Positions 20,990 to 31,760 of a stretch of 38,723 nt of DNA are shown here, one piece after another. Source of the DNA: Welwitschia mirabilis (Eukaryota; Gnetophyta; Gnetopsida; Welwitschiales); NCBI GenBank assembly GCA_051453625.1, contig JBOZIK010000001.1, forward strand, positions 47,286,804 to 47,325,526, in the 5' to 3' direction. Under the pieces are notes generated by a model that worked only from the letters and a program-made list of their open reading frames with translations, did not search any database and was not told where the DNA came from. The position numbers and the translations under genes were made by a program. Position 1 is the stretch's first letter. The number at the start of each line of letters is the position of its first letter.

Positions 20990-22310
20990 TTTTTCTTTTG
21001 TTTTTTTTAAAAGAATAACACTATAGGACTATGGAGAAAATATATGGATAGAATCCTTTTCACCTTGTAAGTTTGTTTCATCTCCTAAGAGTGAAATTCT
21101 TTCTAAGTCTTGATTCTTAGATTCTTCATTAAGAAATTCCATTAGTCCATTAGGTAAAATTCTCATTAAAGTATATGGTACAATCTATTTTTAAGTATAC
21201 TTTTATTTAGAAGATATATATTTAGGATAAAAAACCAAAACTTTATATCCAATTTTGAAATTAGGTTTAAGAACATTATGGTCATGCCATTCTTTAACTT
21301 GTTTTTGGATTAATTCCTTTCTTATGAGGAGTTTCCTTCTATCTTCATCTAATTTATTCATGTTTTAGATCTATTAATTTTAAGCTTTTTTAAATTTATG
21401 ATCTAATTGTATAGCCAAATTATAGGATGTTAATCTTATTTCAATAGATAAGGTTACCTTCTTATCATTAACTAATTCATAAGGTGTGAAACTAGTACTA
21501 TTTTTTCAAGTTATCCTATAGGATCATAATGCTTCAGTAAGTTTATATGCCTAATCAATTCTTTTGGTCTTCATTGTTCTAGTTAAAATCTAGTTCAACT
21601 CCCTATTTGTAACCTCGACTTAACCGTTAAATTAGGGATGATAAGTAAAAGAGATTTTATGATAGAATCCATATTTAGACAAAACCTTTTGAAAATCTTA
21701 ACTAGTACAATGGATTCCTTTATCTGATATAAGACTCCTAGAGATATCAAATTGATGAAAGATATTTCTAGACAAGAATTTAACTATGATTTCGATAGAA
21801 TAGTTAGTAAGAGATTTAGCTTTAGCCCATTTAATCACATAATCCACATAGATCAGAATATATTCTTTTTTATAAGACTTTGGATTAATGGATCTGATGA
21901 AATCTACCAACCAAACATTAAAGGATTTAAGATATTAAATTCATTGTTAGGGATGTTCATCACCTTGGACCATGCTTCCTCTCTTTGACATTTGTCATAC
22001 CCTTTAATGTAATTAAAAGAGTCCTTAAATAGAGAAGATCAATAATATCCTATATTCAAAATTTTTTACGACTATTCTTTATCCTTCATAATGACCTTCC
22101 CCTTTTTCCACATGAAAAGTTTGTAGAAGTTCCTTCTAATTAGGCTCACCAGCACACTTCTGATGACATCATCCCTATAAAATTTGAAAAGGATCTTATT
22201 CTTCCATATATAATCTTTTACTTCTCTTAATAACCCCTTCTTCTCATAATAATTTAAGTAAGGTGGTATCTTTTTACTCACTAAGAACTCAGTAATGTTT
22301 GAAACTAAGG
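20990..22310 (-). pseudogene. Integrase relic of element C
   Basis: The minus strand holds the Ty3/gypsy integrase core. The first catalytic Asp is in WLVDFIRSINP (about 21900), followed by YILIYVDYVIKWAKAKS, the second Asp in ISDKGIHCTS (about 21700-21730) and the Glu in VEVTNRELN (about 21620), so all three acidic residues are still readable. Two stretches stay open: 22281-22072 (N-terminal part) and 21910-21698 (core). The HHCC zinc-finger region is not clearly preserved. C-terminal parts such as TPYELVNDKKV and KEWHDHNVLKPNFKIGYKVL follow to about 21230, then RILPNGLMEFLNEE. Several TAG/TAA stops and at least one frameshift make it non-functional. The plus-strand ORF at 21752-21988 is a shadow. 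Confidence 0.85.
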
Positions 22311-23560
22311 TACTTATTCCAAACTTACTAAATGATCACCAGGAAAATCATTTTGAGTGTCTATCTCTTTAGCCTCTTTAGGGAATTCTAGCATGGATAG
22401 GTGATTATCAACCACATTCTCTGTTTTCTTCTTGTCCATTATCTTAAGATCATATTTCTACATCAAAGGTATCCATCTTATAATTTGAGAATTTGCTTCT
22501 TTCTTATTCATTAAAAACTGTATAACACAATGATCTATGTAAATCTTTACTTCAAAATCCAATATATAATGCCTAAACTTATCTAAGGCTAAAACTATAG
22601 CTAGCATCTCTTTTTCTATAACTATGTAGTTTTGTTGGTTAGAATTAAGATTTTTACTGATATAAGTAATAGCTTAGGATTTACAATCATCAACCTTCTA
22701 TCCCAAAATAACACCAACAACATACTATGAAGCATCAGTCATAATGCAAAAGGTTTTATTCCAATCTGATTTTTATAAAATAGGGGCTTTAATTAATTTA
22801 TCTTTAAGAATTTGGAAAGATTTTTGGAATTAGGGTACATCCTTTTACATAAGATTGATTAATTACTTATTAATTTTACTAAAATTAGCAATAAATCTTC
22901 TGTAGTATCCCACATAAGCTAAAAATGATCTTAGTTCTTTTAGTTTAGTTGATGGAGGAATTTCTTTGATAATATTGAGTTTTTGCTCATCAGTTTCAAT
23001 CCCTCTTACTAATATCATGTGGCCTAGAATAATTCCTTATGCCACCATAAGATGGCTTTTAGACTAGCTTAATTTCAAATTATTTTCCTTACACTAAGTT
23101 AATATTACCTTTAGTCTTCCCAAAGCCTTCTTAAAATCATTTTCAAAGGTTGAGAAGTCATCCATGAAAACTTTCACTGACTTTCCTATCATGTCTTAAA
23201 ATATACTATTCACTAGCGTCTAAAAAGTAACTGGTACATTACAAAACCCAAAAGATAAAATGCTAAAGGAACAAGTTCCTCATTTACAAGTAAAAGTTGT
23301 TTTTTCTTGGTCTTTAAGAGCTCTTGGAATTTGGTTATATTCATTATACCCATACAAAAAATTCTAGTATCTATAACTAGAAATTATTTTTAATACTTGA
23401 TTCACAAAGGGTAAAGGAAAGTGATCCTTTTAGGTAGCAATATTCAGTATCTAAAATCTATGCACATTCTCCATTTACTATTTTTTTAAGAAACTACTAG
23501 TATTGAACTCATCCATTCTGATTTAGAAATAGAGTCAATGAATCCTACTTTTGATAGCTT
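22310..23560 (-). pseudogene. Reverse transcriptase and RNase H relic of element C
   Basis: Read on the minus strand from about 23540: CIDFRY, then DHFPLPFVNQVL, GYNEYNQIP, FGFCNVPVTF and the catalytic FMDDFS (YxDD box with both Asp kept, 23155-23169), then GHMILVRGIETDEQKL and RSFLAYVGYYRRFI. RNase H follows with TDAS-x-YVVGVILG (about 22709-22744), KEMLAIVLALDKFRHYILDF and DNHLSMLEFP near 22390. This order and wording are characteristic of plant Athila/Tat-type pol. In-frame stops are TAG or TAA at Gln/Trp positions, for example after NVPVTF. Confidence 0.9.
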
Positions 23561-23939
23561 TAAATTTTTTTTTTCGATTATATCTTGTATATAGTTACCT
23601 CATAGGTTTTATTGTTATATCTAGATAGATTTTATGCTAGCAGGTGGCAGGGTCTATCCCAAAAATATCTTCATGAGTCCAAGCAAAAGCTTTAGTTCAT
23701 TCAGCTAATACTCTTTTTAATTTTCTATTTTGAGAATAATTTAAATTCTTATTAATGATTAGAGCTCTATTTTTCTGAATTTTAATGTATTCCAAACCTT
23801 TTTCAAGAGAAAGTTTCTCAAGCTCCTCTTCTTTTTCTACTGGTTTAATAGTCAAGAAGTAATTCCTTCTTTTTACCTATTATTTCACCAATAATTATTA
23901 AGCTTCCTCCATGAGGATCATATTAGCACTATCTCCTTT

Positions 23940-24605
23940 ATTAGTAGAGGAATGTTTAATTTCTGCCTCATTAGATATTTTGATTTTTTGCACTAGATCT
24001 CATAAAATAATCTCTATTACCTCCTTCTTAAAATAAATAGTGGCAATGGAAGTTGTCATCTAAGGTCTCCCTAGTATGACAGGATGAGTATTACCTTTTG
24101 TCTTCATAACTATTAAATCCCTTAGATATACAATCCTTGTTTCTCTAGAAGTATTTTCCATTATCCCCTATAGCTTTACTATAGAACCATCTACCATGTA
24201 AACTTATCCATGACATGGAGTTAACTTATTTCTTTTAAGTTGTTAAAATATGTCATAAGAAATGAGATTAATGATTGTCCCTAGATCTATCAAAGCTTTT
24301 ATTTTATTAGTACCTTCAATAATTATAGCCACAATTGGTATTCGAGGATCAATATGTTTCTTAATTTGATTTTCTTGCAAGGCTTGAGTAGAGGCCTAAG
24401 ATACCTAAACTGTTTTAGTTGGTTCTTTTACTAATTATTCCTCATTAGTTTTCTCATTCTTTTTCTTACTCCCCTTCTTACTACACAACTTATTCATTTT
24501 CTTCTAGTATAAGTGGATGTCTTTCAACATTTTCATTAAAGGTAACATAATTGAGGTATCTTCTAGAGATCTAATAAGGTATTTTAAATATTTTTCTTCC
24601 TTTAT
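23940..24605 (-). pseudogene. Protease region of element C, copy adjoining RT
   Basis: The minus strand reads IPIVAIIIEGTNKIKALIDLG then TIINLISYDIF (about 24330-24240), the aspartic protease active-site region with D-L-G in place of D-T/S-G, as usual in plant gypsy elements. Near 24090-24064 HPVILGRP marks the C-terminal protease motif. Upstream is a Lys-rich linker, and the segment ends at the gap with RSLEDTSIMLPLMKMLKDI. It is a diverged duplicate of 24706-25372. Confidence 0.75.
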
Positions 24606-24705
24606 NNNNNNNNNNNNNNNNNNNNNNNNNNNNNNNNNNNNNNNNNNNNNNNNNNNNNNNNNNNNNNNNNNNNNNNNNNNNNNNNNNNNNNNNNNNNNNN
24701 NNNNN
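24606..24705. other. Assembly gap, 100 N
   Basis: Exactly 100 N between the two protease-region copies. Each copy abuts the gap at homologous unit boundaries (666 nt on the left side). Confidence 0.95.
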
Positions 24706-25400
24706 ATTAGTAGAGGAATGTTTAATTTCTGCCTCATTTGATATTTTGATTTGTTATACTGGATCTCATAGACTAATTTACATTACTCCCTTCTTAGAAT
24801 AAATAGTGACATTATTAGTTACCATTAAAGGTATTTCCAGGATGATAAGATAAGTGTTACCTTTTGCCTTCATGACCACTAATTCCACTATATATCCAAA
24901 TCCTTCTAATTTTATGAAGTATTTTCCATCATCTCCTCTAGCTTTACAAGAGAACCATCTGCCATGTAGACTTATTCATTATATGGAGTTAACTAAGGAC
25001 TTCCAAGTTGTTTGAAAATGTCAAAAGAAATAAGATTATTACTTGCCCCAAATCTATCAAAACTTCTATTTTATAGGTACCTTCAATAATTATATTTACA
25101 ACTGATATTCTAGGATTATTATATTTCTTAATTTGACTTCCTTACAAGGCTTGAGTAAAGGTTCAAGATAATTGAACTCTTTTAGTTGGTTTGTTTACCA
25201 ATTATTCCTCATTAGTTTTCTCTTTCTTTTTCTTACTCCCCTCTTTAATACATAATTTCTTCATTTGCTTTCAGTATAATGGAATGTCTTTCAACATTTC
25301 CACTAAAGGTATAATAACTGAGGTATCTTCTAGAGCTCTAAGGAGGTATTCTACATCTTTTTCTTTCTTTCTAGAAATAATTTTTATTATCTTAATCCTC
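24706..25400 (-). pseudogene. Protease region of element C, copy adjoining gag
   Basis: Same content as 23940-24605: VNIIIEGTYKIEVLIDLG at about 25110-25060, a one-base frameshift, then ASNNLISFDIF and YMADGSL. The N-terminal edge carries the EDTSVI-type segment near 25330. The ILGRP motif is degraded here (IILEIP). Identity to the other copy is roughly 80% by eye. Confidence 0.7.
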
Positions 25401-26896
25401 ATTGGAAATGGTAGAGAATCATTCATTTCTCTTTCTACTTAACTATTTTTAATCATACTTTCATTTTCCTTGGTTTCTTTCTCTCTCATAAGGGGTGAAG
25501 AATGGCTTCTTCTTGATCTAGTTCTAATAGATTACAAATAGCTTATCTTGGATTTAGTTGAAGTTATGTAGGTATGGAAGGTTCTTTAGGTTTTTTTCCT
25601 TTATCTCATTGTTAATGGTAACTAGACTCTCCTTCTTTATTTCTCCAATTTCTGAAGTAATCATACCTATTTCATTTTACAAATCTTAGCATTAGCATCT
25701 CTTTCTTACCTTCTCACTTCCTAGTCTGATTAAAATATAGATTCTTCTTAATCTGAGTAGTACTATTAGGATTATAATTGATTTTGTTAATATCTAACCA
25801 TTTTATAAAGCCTATCATCCATGGACATTCTAAGGGATAGTGGTCCTTCTCATTATAGTATTCAAAGGCTTTTACTTCTTCTTCTTGTTTTAATCTAGTA
25901 ATCTTACCTCTTAGAGCCTTTATCCTTTTATTATTTTCTTTTAATGTACTAGCATGCTTAATATTTATTTGTTTTTCTATTATAACTCTGTTAACCTTCC
26001 TTTTTTCTTTCTACTCATTCTGAGATCATCCTTGACTTATCTTATATAATTTATATATATTGGTTTTGATTTCTTGAGTGCTATTGCTCCTGATGCTACC
26101 TCCATGAAGAATGTCTAGTTTCAGTAAAGAATTACTCCAAAGACCTCTTAATAGGACTTTCATCCATTCTCTCAGGATTATCCCATGGCTGGGACATCTT
26201 GCTAATAAAATCTAATACCTAGCCATGAACTCTTCAAGTTTCTCATGATATTTTTTCTTAACATTTAGGATTTGATTCCTTAAACCTTTAATGACTCAAA
26301 CAGGTTAATATTTATTCAAAAATGCTTGTCTTACAGAGTTCCATGTTTTAAAAGTATAGTTGGAAAATCTATGAAATCCTAACTGGGTAACTCCCTTTTA
26401 AAGAAAAAAAATAAAACGTCTTACAAAGTTAAAATTGGTTTCAAAGTAGTTAGCTTTGCAAACAGAATAAAAAAGACTCAAATGTAGCATAGGTTCTTCA
26501 TTTTTTATACCTTTAAAAGTTTGGATATTATTAGTACTTATGTTTTTATCTTATCAAGGATCTTAAAACTCTAGGATCTATAGGGTTAGATCTATGATAT
26601 GTATAATAATCAATACAAAAAGGTATAGAATTAAATACTTCTTCTTCATTCCAAAATAACCCTTCAGGTTCTTGTGCTTTTTATTTTTGACTTTGATTTT
26701 GTATTAATAGATCTATCTTTTACTGTAATTCTATTTGATCCCTTTTAAGTGTTTTCATGTCCTCCATGAAGTCACATGATCCAACCTTTATTACTATTAT
26801 TTCTTCATCTAACTTGTATTTCTTATGGTTTTAGATGTATCACCCTTTTACATCCATCCATCATGCATGGTTGTCTTTCTTCAAAAAGATCTCCAT
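25401..26896 (-). pseudogene. Gag relic of element C
   Basis: A likely start is ATG at 26896, about 45 nt inside the 5' LTR, reading MEIFLKKDNHA before a stop. The capsid-like core at 26440-26080 contains TWNSVRQAFLNKY, KKKYHEKLEEFMARY, LLARCPSHGI and LDILHGGSI, which follow the plant gypsy gag pattern (TW..L...FL.KYFP, then E.F.E.W.RF..LL..CP.HG). A CCHC zinc knuckle is recognisable at 25866-25825 as FEYYNEKDHYPLEC: spacing C-x2-C-x4-H-x4-C is kept, but the first two Cys are now Phe and Tyr. The section 25820-25400 is a Lys/Glu-rich linker toward protease. Numerous stops and frameshifts. Confidence 0.75.
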
Positions 26897-26941
26897 TGTT
26901 TTTGACAAAATGCTAGAAGTTTCCTCCTTTTAGTGTTAAAA

Positions 26942-27824
26942 TGATAAGCATAAAATATATCTAAAAATGCTATAAAATAATTAATTAGATTCAACAAAAT
27001 GCTTAAAAAGAAATTAAAATATTAATAAAATACTAGAAAATTCATACAAATTAAACTACCATAATTATGCAAGACTTAAATCATTAGAATTTTTATAAGG
27101 GAATTTCTTTCTTTTTGCTCTTGGATCATAATAAAGACTTTAAATTAGGACATGAACTTTATCAAGAATAACTATTTCTAAAAAAAGATGTTTTGATAGG
27201 ATTCCACTTATAGACAAGAGTGTACAAAAAGTGGGAAAAATGAAAGAACTAAAATAGAAGAAATATAGTCATATCACATGCACCCATTATTTCTAACTAG
27301 TACACTATCTTAATATCAACTCTAGCTATTATCAATATCAAGAGTAAGAAAGGATATCATGAAACTTTTCAAATTACATACTTCAGCAACACAAGATTCT
27401 TTTCAGAATAACATAGCTTGTATTACTTGATAAGAAAGTACAAAGATTAACTCCCTTTGTGTTTTTACAATAGGTACTAAAGCTTTTAGAAAATCACTTT
27501 ACAGCTCTTCCTGTTATGATCTCTTCACTTAAATGAGCTTTCCAATTTGTCTCCAAGGTCCTAAAAAGATCCCTCTACCTTCTGTTATCTGCCTATTTAT
27601 AAGTGTAATAGAAGAAAGTTTGTTACTTCTTTCTTAATGTTGCCTATCCAGTTGTTATAATCACTTCCCTTTTTATAGCACATACCTCTATTAACTAATC
27701 TACATTACAAAGTTAACTCATAATAACTCAATATATATTATAATAATGTCATAATATTGGCTAACAATTTATCATATTATTCACTAGAAACATATTATAA
27801 TATACATTCTTTTCTAACTCATCA
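26942..27824 (-). mobile_element. 5' LTR of element C
   Basis: It matches the 3' LTR over about 880 bp, starting TGATAAGCAT and ending AACTCATCA on the plus strand. The minus-strand TATA box is at 27594-27601. The sequence immediately inside (element sense TTTTAACACTAAAAGGAGG) should contain the primer-binding site, but I cannot assign it to a tRNA, perhaps because it is mutated. Confidence 0.85.
27594..27601 (-). promoter_or_regulatory. TATA box of the 5' LTR of element C
   Basis: Minus-strand TATAAATA in the context ACTTATAAATAGGC, identical to the 3' LTR. This is the copy that would have produced the genomic transcript. Confidence 0.6.
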
Positions 27825-27829
27825 CATGG
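27825..27829. repeat. Target site duplication of element C, right copy (CATGG)
   Basis: Exact repeat of 12959-12963, directly after the LTR terminus ATCA at 27821-27824. Confidence 0.85.
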
Positions 27830-30444
27830 GTTTAGATCTATAATTACATTAACTTACACTAACTTAAACTTAATGTAAGTTATAAGTTTGTAGAAAAGAA
27901 AGAAAAAAAAGGAGGAGTGATTTTAAAATTTTATTTTAAACTTCATCTTAAGGAAGGAGGAAATAAAAATATCTCTAAGGTATTACCAATTCGTTCCTTG
28001 AAATCCTTCACTCTAATGTTGTCCAATTGCCTTTCTGTAAATTACTTAAAACCATTAAGTAATTTTTATTTAAGCCATGGGGCATAATATTATCCATCAT
28101 ATAATAAATGTGAATCTAATTAATACTTTAATCTTAAAATAACAATAGAAAGTAAGAACTTCTAAAGTACTTAAGTCTATGAAAGTAAAAGACTTAGACT
28201 AAGTGGTTAAAAGGAATTCACACAACTAAAATAAACTTGATGATTAAAATAGTTACCTAGGCATTTCAATTATAATTTTACTCAAGAATTGAAATCAAAG
28301 GAAAACAACTTAATTTATTACAAAAAAAATAACTTTATAGAAAGAAAAGAAGAAAGCAAGAGGAACTCGTTAGCAATCCTTGAAGACTAGCTCACTCCTC
28401 TAAAGAGTCACTTAGAAAGCCATCACAAGTTAATGCTTCAAAGTTCTATAATTCTCCTAGTCAAAGATGAGACAATAAAGGGTGTGAGGCCTTTTTATAG
28501 TAAGATATGAGAGAGAGAAATGATTAAAGGCCTTTATCTTATAGCATCGAGTAGATGACTATATAATTAGATCAGGTTAGATAGTTTTTCTTATATTCTA
28601 TTTGGTAAATATGCTTATGATGACACCAACACTTGGCTCCAAAGTTATACATCTACTACCAACCACTAACTACACCATGTGTTTCCACTATTATCCTAAT
28701 TAACTGTACCAAATGTCACTCTATGAATCTTTGCCATTACCACTATGTATCGTCAAGAATTTCATTGATTTATGATGTGGAATTGGATCAAGCCCATAAA
28801 TATAGTTTATTCAATTTTTCATGATAAGTCAAAAATCTGAGATTGAAGGTAGGCTATGCAGAAAGGCTAGCAGTGCCAATGGTCCTAAATGGTGGCATCA
28901 GCATTTTAACTCTAATGATTTTGATATTAAGGCATGTCCTTCAATTGAGCATAAGTTTCTTGAAAATGTTATGGAAAATAATAAAGTGCATAATTAATAT
29001 GAAATTCAATAGAAGACATGCTTTTATGTGAAATCGATTATATTAATGTCTTCTATTAAGGTTAATTGGTTACTTAATCTTAATTAAAATATCAATTTTT
29101 GCATGTTAATACACTGTCTAAATACTCTTTTACTAGTGCCTTAGCAAAAAGATGATAATAAAATGGTTAAACATGGAAAAGTTATTGAAGTCAAATGTGC
29201 ATTAAGTGTGAAAAGAATGTAACTTTAAAAAATTTAATGATTAATTTTATGTGATTAAGCATTAAAGTGAAACAATTTATTGAAAATGAAGATGTCATAT
29301 TCGCTAACCAAAAGTAAACTTATTATTAATGTTTGTTATGAAAATGTTTAAGTCATTTAAGAATATAAGCCATAGAATAAATCACAAAGAGTTCTTTTAT
29401 TGAAAACAATGTAACTAAGCTAAGAAATAACTTGTAGCAAAAAGCTAAAGGAAAGAAAAAGCTATCATTACCATACTAGATTCTAGCCCATCCTATTTAC
29501 CTAGAGTGGAGTTACTGAAAGTTACCCAGGATATTGTTACGCAACTGGTCCAAACATTACCCAAAGATCATGTGCTGTTTAAGAGTTGGTTAGCATGAAT
29601 GGACTTGTAAACAATTATGTGTTCATCTCAATGTTTGCTCCCATTGTTTTGTGAGGCTATTGGTGACTGATCAATGGGTGAGTGATCAATAATAAGGTTC
29701 CTAGTTTAGTCCATGGAAATGCAACATACCAACTACAAAGGGGGGATGATTCTAGCCGTTACCACCTCAATCCTCTTGATTGGAAGATTAATCAATAAAA
29801 ATAATTTATGCCTAAAGAATTATTTCTCAAGAAAATGATGATAAAGCGAAGTGGAGTGAAGTAGAATAGAATGAAGATGATGAATGAATTAAATGAAATA
29901 AATGAGTGAACTATTCTAAGTTATCAGGTCTATATTATATTTTTGTATGTTTAGTGGATCCCAATATCAACCAAATGAAGTTTTAACTAACTAACTTATA
30001 TGAATTTAAGAAATCAATGCAAATTATAAGTATGAAAGTTAAGAGATAATGTACATAAGGGCTCTAATTTCCATCTTTGTCATTTTTTTATTCTTTATTT
30101 CTACCTTTTCATATGTCCTTAGTGTTATGCCTTTGAATCACATTTACCATCTAGTATTACAACATTTTCTGCCAACAAAATTAAGCATCTTATATTTGCA
30201 AAAATTAGTGTTGCATTGCTAGTAAGGGTTTATAGCCTTAATGAAGTTAAAAATGTTGCAATTAAGTCATTAGAGTTGCATTTCTAGCAGGTATCTATAG
30301 CTTCGATGTAGTTAACTAAACATAACTAAGTGATTAATTTTATATGCTTTTGGAGAATATATATATATTATTTTCTTTTCTTTAATTTTCCATAGTTATT
30401 TTTATGCACATTATGAAGTCATTAGATCATTAGCTTAGTTAACA
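27830..30444 (-). mobile_element. Probable 3' LTR of element D (interrupted by element C; limits tentative)
   Basis: On the minus strand 28499-28492 is TATAAAAA followed by GGCCTCACACCC, and then a long leader-like segment with TGTAATAAATTAAG near 28320, a layout typical of LTR core promoter, R and polyadenylation region. The putative U3 reaches up to 30444, where the element-sense start would be TGTTAACTAAGC after a purine tract at 30445-30466. That would make a long LTR of about 2.5 kb or more. The left end is not found: element C inserted at 27825, so any remainder would lie left of 12959. Short plus-strand ORFs at 28633-28824 and 28843-29031 show no motif. Confidence 0.35.
28492..28499 (-). 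promoter_or_regulatory. TATA box in LTR-like region of element D
   Basis: Minus-strand ACTATAAAAAGGCCTCACACCC, followed by T-rich then AATAAA-containing sequence, consistent with a plant LTR promoter. Confidence 0.45.
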
Positions 30445-30466
30445 TTAATCTCATCCCCATTAAAGG
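30445..30466 (-). other. Candidate polypurine tract of element D
   Basis: The minus strand reads CCTTTAATGGGGATGAGATTAA directly before a TGTTAAC that could open the LTR, about 130 bp past the end of the integrase reading frame. Confidence 0.3.
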
Positions 30467-30589
30467 ATTTTTACTTAAGGAATACATGTGAAGATAAATC
30501 CCACTTTTTTAACCACTTAAAATAATTATACTTTTCCTTAAAAGTCCATAAGTAAACATAATCTTAATCATTATTTATATGATAATGAG

Positions 30590-31760
30590 ATTGTTTATTA
30601 TTGATTTTTGTTTAAGGGACATCAACCTAGATCAATGAGTCTCATAAATTCATTAGTCACTAGAGTAGGTGGATGATAGTACTTTAGACAATGTCCATTG
30701 ACTTTGAATAGTTAATTCTTTTTGGAAATTTCTATGAGAAATACTCTGTGAGGAAAAACCTTCATTATTAAGAATGGTCCTTTTCACTTAGTAATTAGTT
30801 TCCCTGGGAAAAGATATAAGCATGAGTTATAAAGTAAAAGTAGATCTTCTCTTTGAAAGTTTTTCTAAATATATATTTGATCATGGAATTTCTTCATCCT
30901 CTCTTTATTTCTTGTCATGTTTTCATAAGAGTCATTTTGATTTCTTCTAATTTATTCAGTTGTATGAACCTATTTTTCCTTATATCCTCTAAATTTAAAT
31001 TCATATCTTTGATGGTTTAGTATTCCTTGTGTTCAAGTTCTATGGGTAAATAATAGGATTTTTCATAGACTAATCAAAATGATAGCATTCCTAGGGAAGT
31101 TTTGTAAGTAGTGCGTCATGCTCATAAAACATCATTGAGTTTGAAAGATCAATATTTTTGTGTTGAATTGACTACCTTTTGTAAGTTTTTCTTAAGTATC
31201 CTATTCATAACTTTAACTTAGCCACTTGTTTGAGGGTGGCATAGTGTTACAACTTACCTTATATTTGGCAAGAAGGTTATTAAGTATTTTATTGCAAAAG
31301 TGTGTTCCTTCATTCTTAATTAAAACACTTAGGTAATAAAAGCACATTCAGATATTTTATTTAATAAATTTAACTATCATTTTAGTATCATTTATTTAAT
31401 AAGCATAAGCCTTAACTTAGTTAGTTACGTATTCAACATATACGAGAATGTATTCATGCCCGTTTGAAATAGATAAAGACCTTAAAAATCAATTCCCCAA
31501 ATGTCAAAGGGTTCAACAATAAGGATGAGATTTAAAGACATCATTTGTCTTTATGGAATATTTACTAACCTTTGATAGTTATCACAAGATCTATGATAAA
31601 GTTAGGAGTATTTAAAAATAGATGGCCAATAAAAACTAGATTGAAGGATCATTGTAATGGTTTTGTTGGCTAAGTAGTGACTTTCATAAGCCTCATAATA
31701 ATAATGTTTAAGTATATCATCTATGTTAGTTTAGAGGACACATTTGCAATTGACTTAGTC
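30590..31760 (-). pseudogene. Integrase relic of element D
   Basis: The minus strand shows VEPFDIWGIDF (about 31510-31480, first catalytic Asp kept), HEYILVYVEYVT, and the C-terminal part with TTYKTSLGMLSF, LVYEKSYYLPIELEHKEY and LNKLEEIK, the well-known tail of plant Athila-type integrase, followed by HAYIFSQGN. The second Asp (SDGGTHF region) is not readable. The frame ends around 30640 with FKVNGQRLKYYHPP and EFMRLIDLG. Stops are frequent and several frameshifts are required. Confidence 0.8.

Larger units (their letters stand above)
12964..27824 (-). mobile_element. Element C: nearly complete Ty3/gypsy (Athila/Tat-type) retrotransposon, 14.9 kb
   Basis: Both LTRs (12964-13834 and 26942-27824) are in direct orientation and bounded by a perfect CATGG target duplication. 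The order on the minus strand is 5' LTR, gag, protease (two copies), RT/RNase H, integrase, an extra long ORF relic, polypurine tract, 3' LTR. RT, RNase H and integrase motifs are of the plant non-chromoviral (Athila/Tat) kind, and no chromodomain is seen. The LTRs differ by roughly 15% by eye, so the insertion is old. Two 100-N gaps lie inside, so the true length is unknown. Confidence 0.85.

Noticed and set aside
21752-21988. Plus-strand ORF of 78 codons
   Set aside because: It overlaps the minus-strand integrase core, which contains the recognised motifs.
29736-29748. CAAAGGGGGGATG on the plus strand as a polypurine tract with an LTR starting TGATTCTAG
   Set aside because: The surrounding element is on the minus strand, no coding relic precedes it on the plus strand, and no LTR partner was found.
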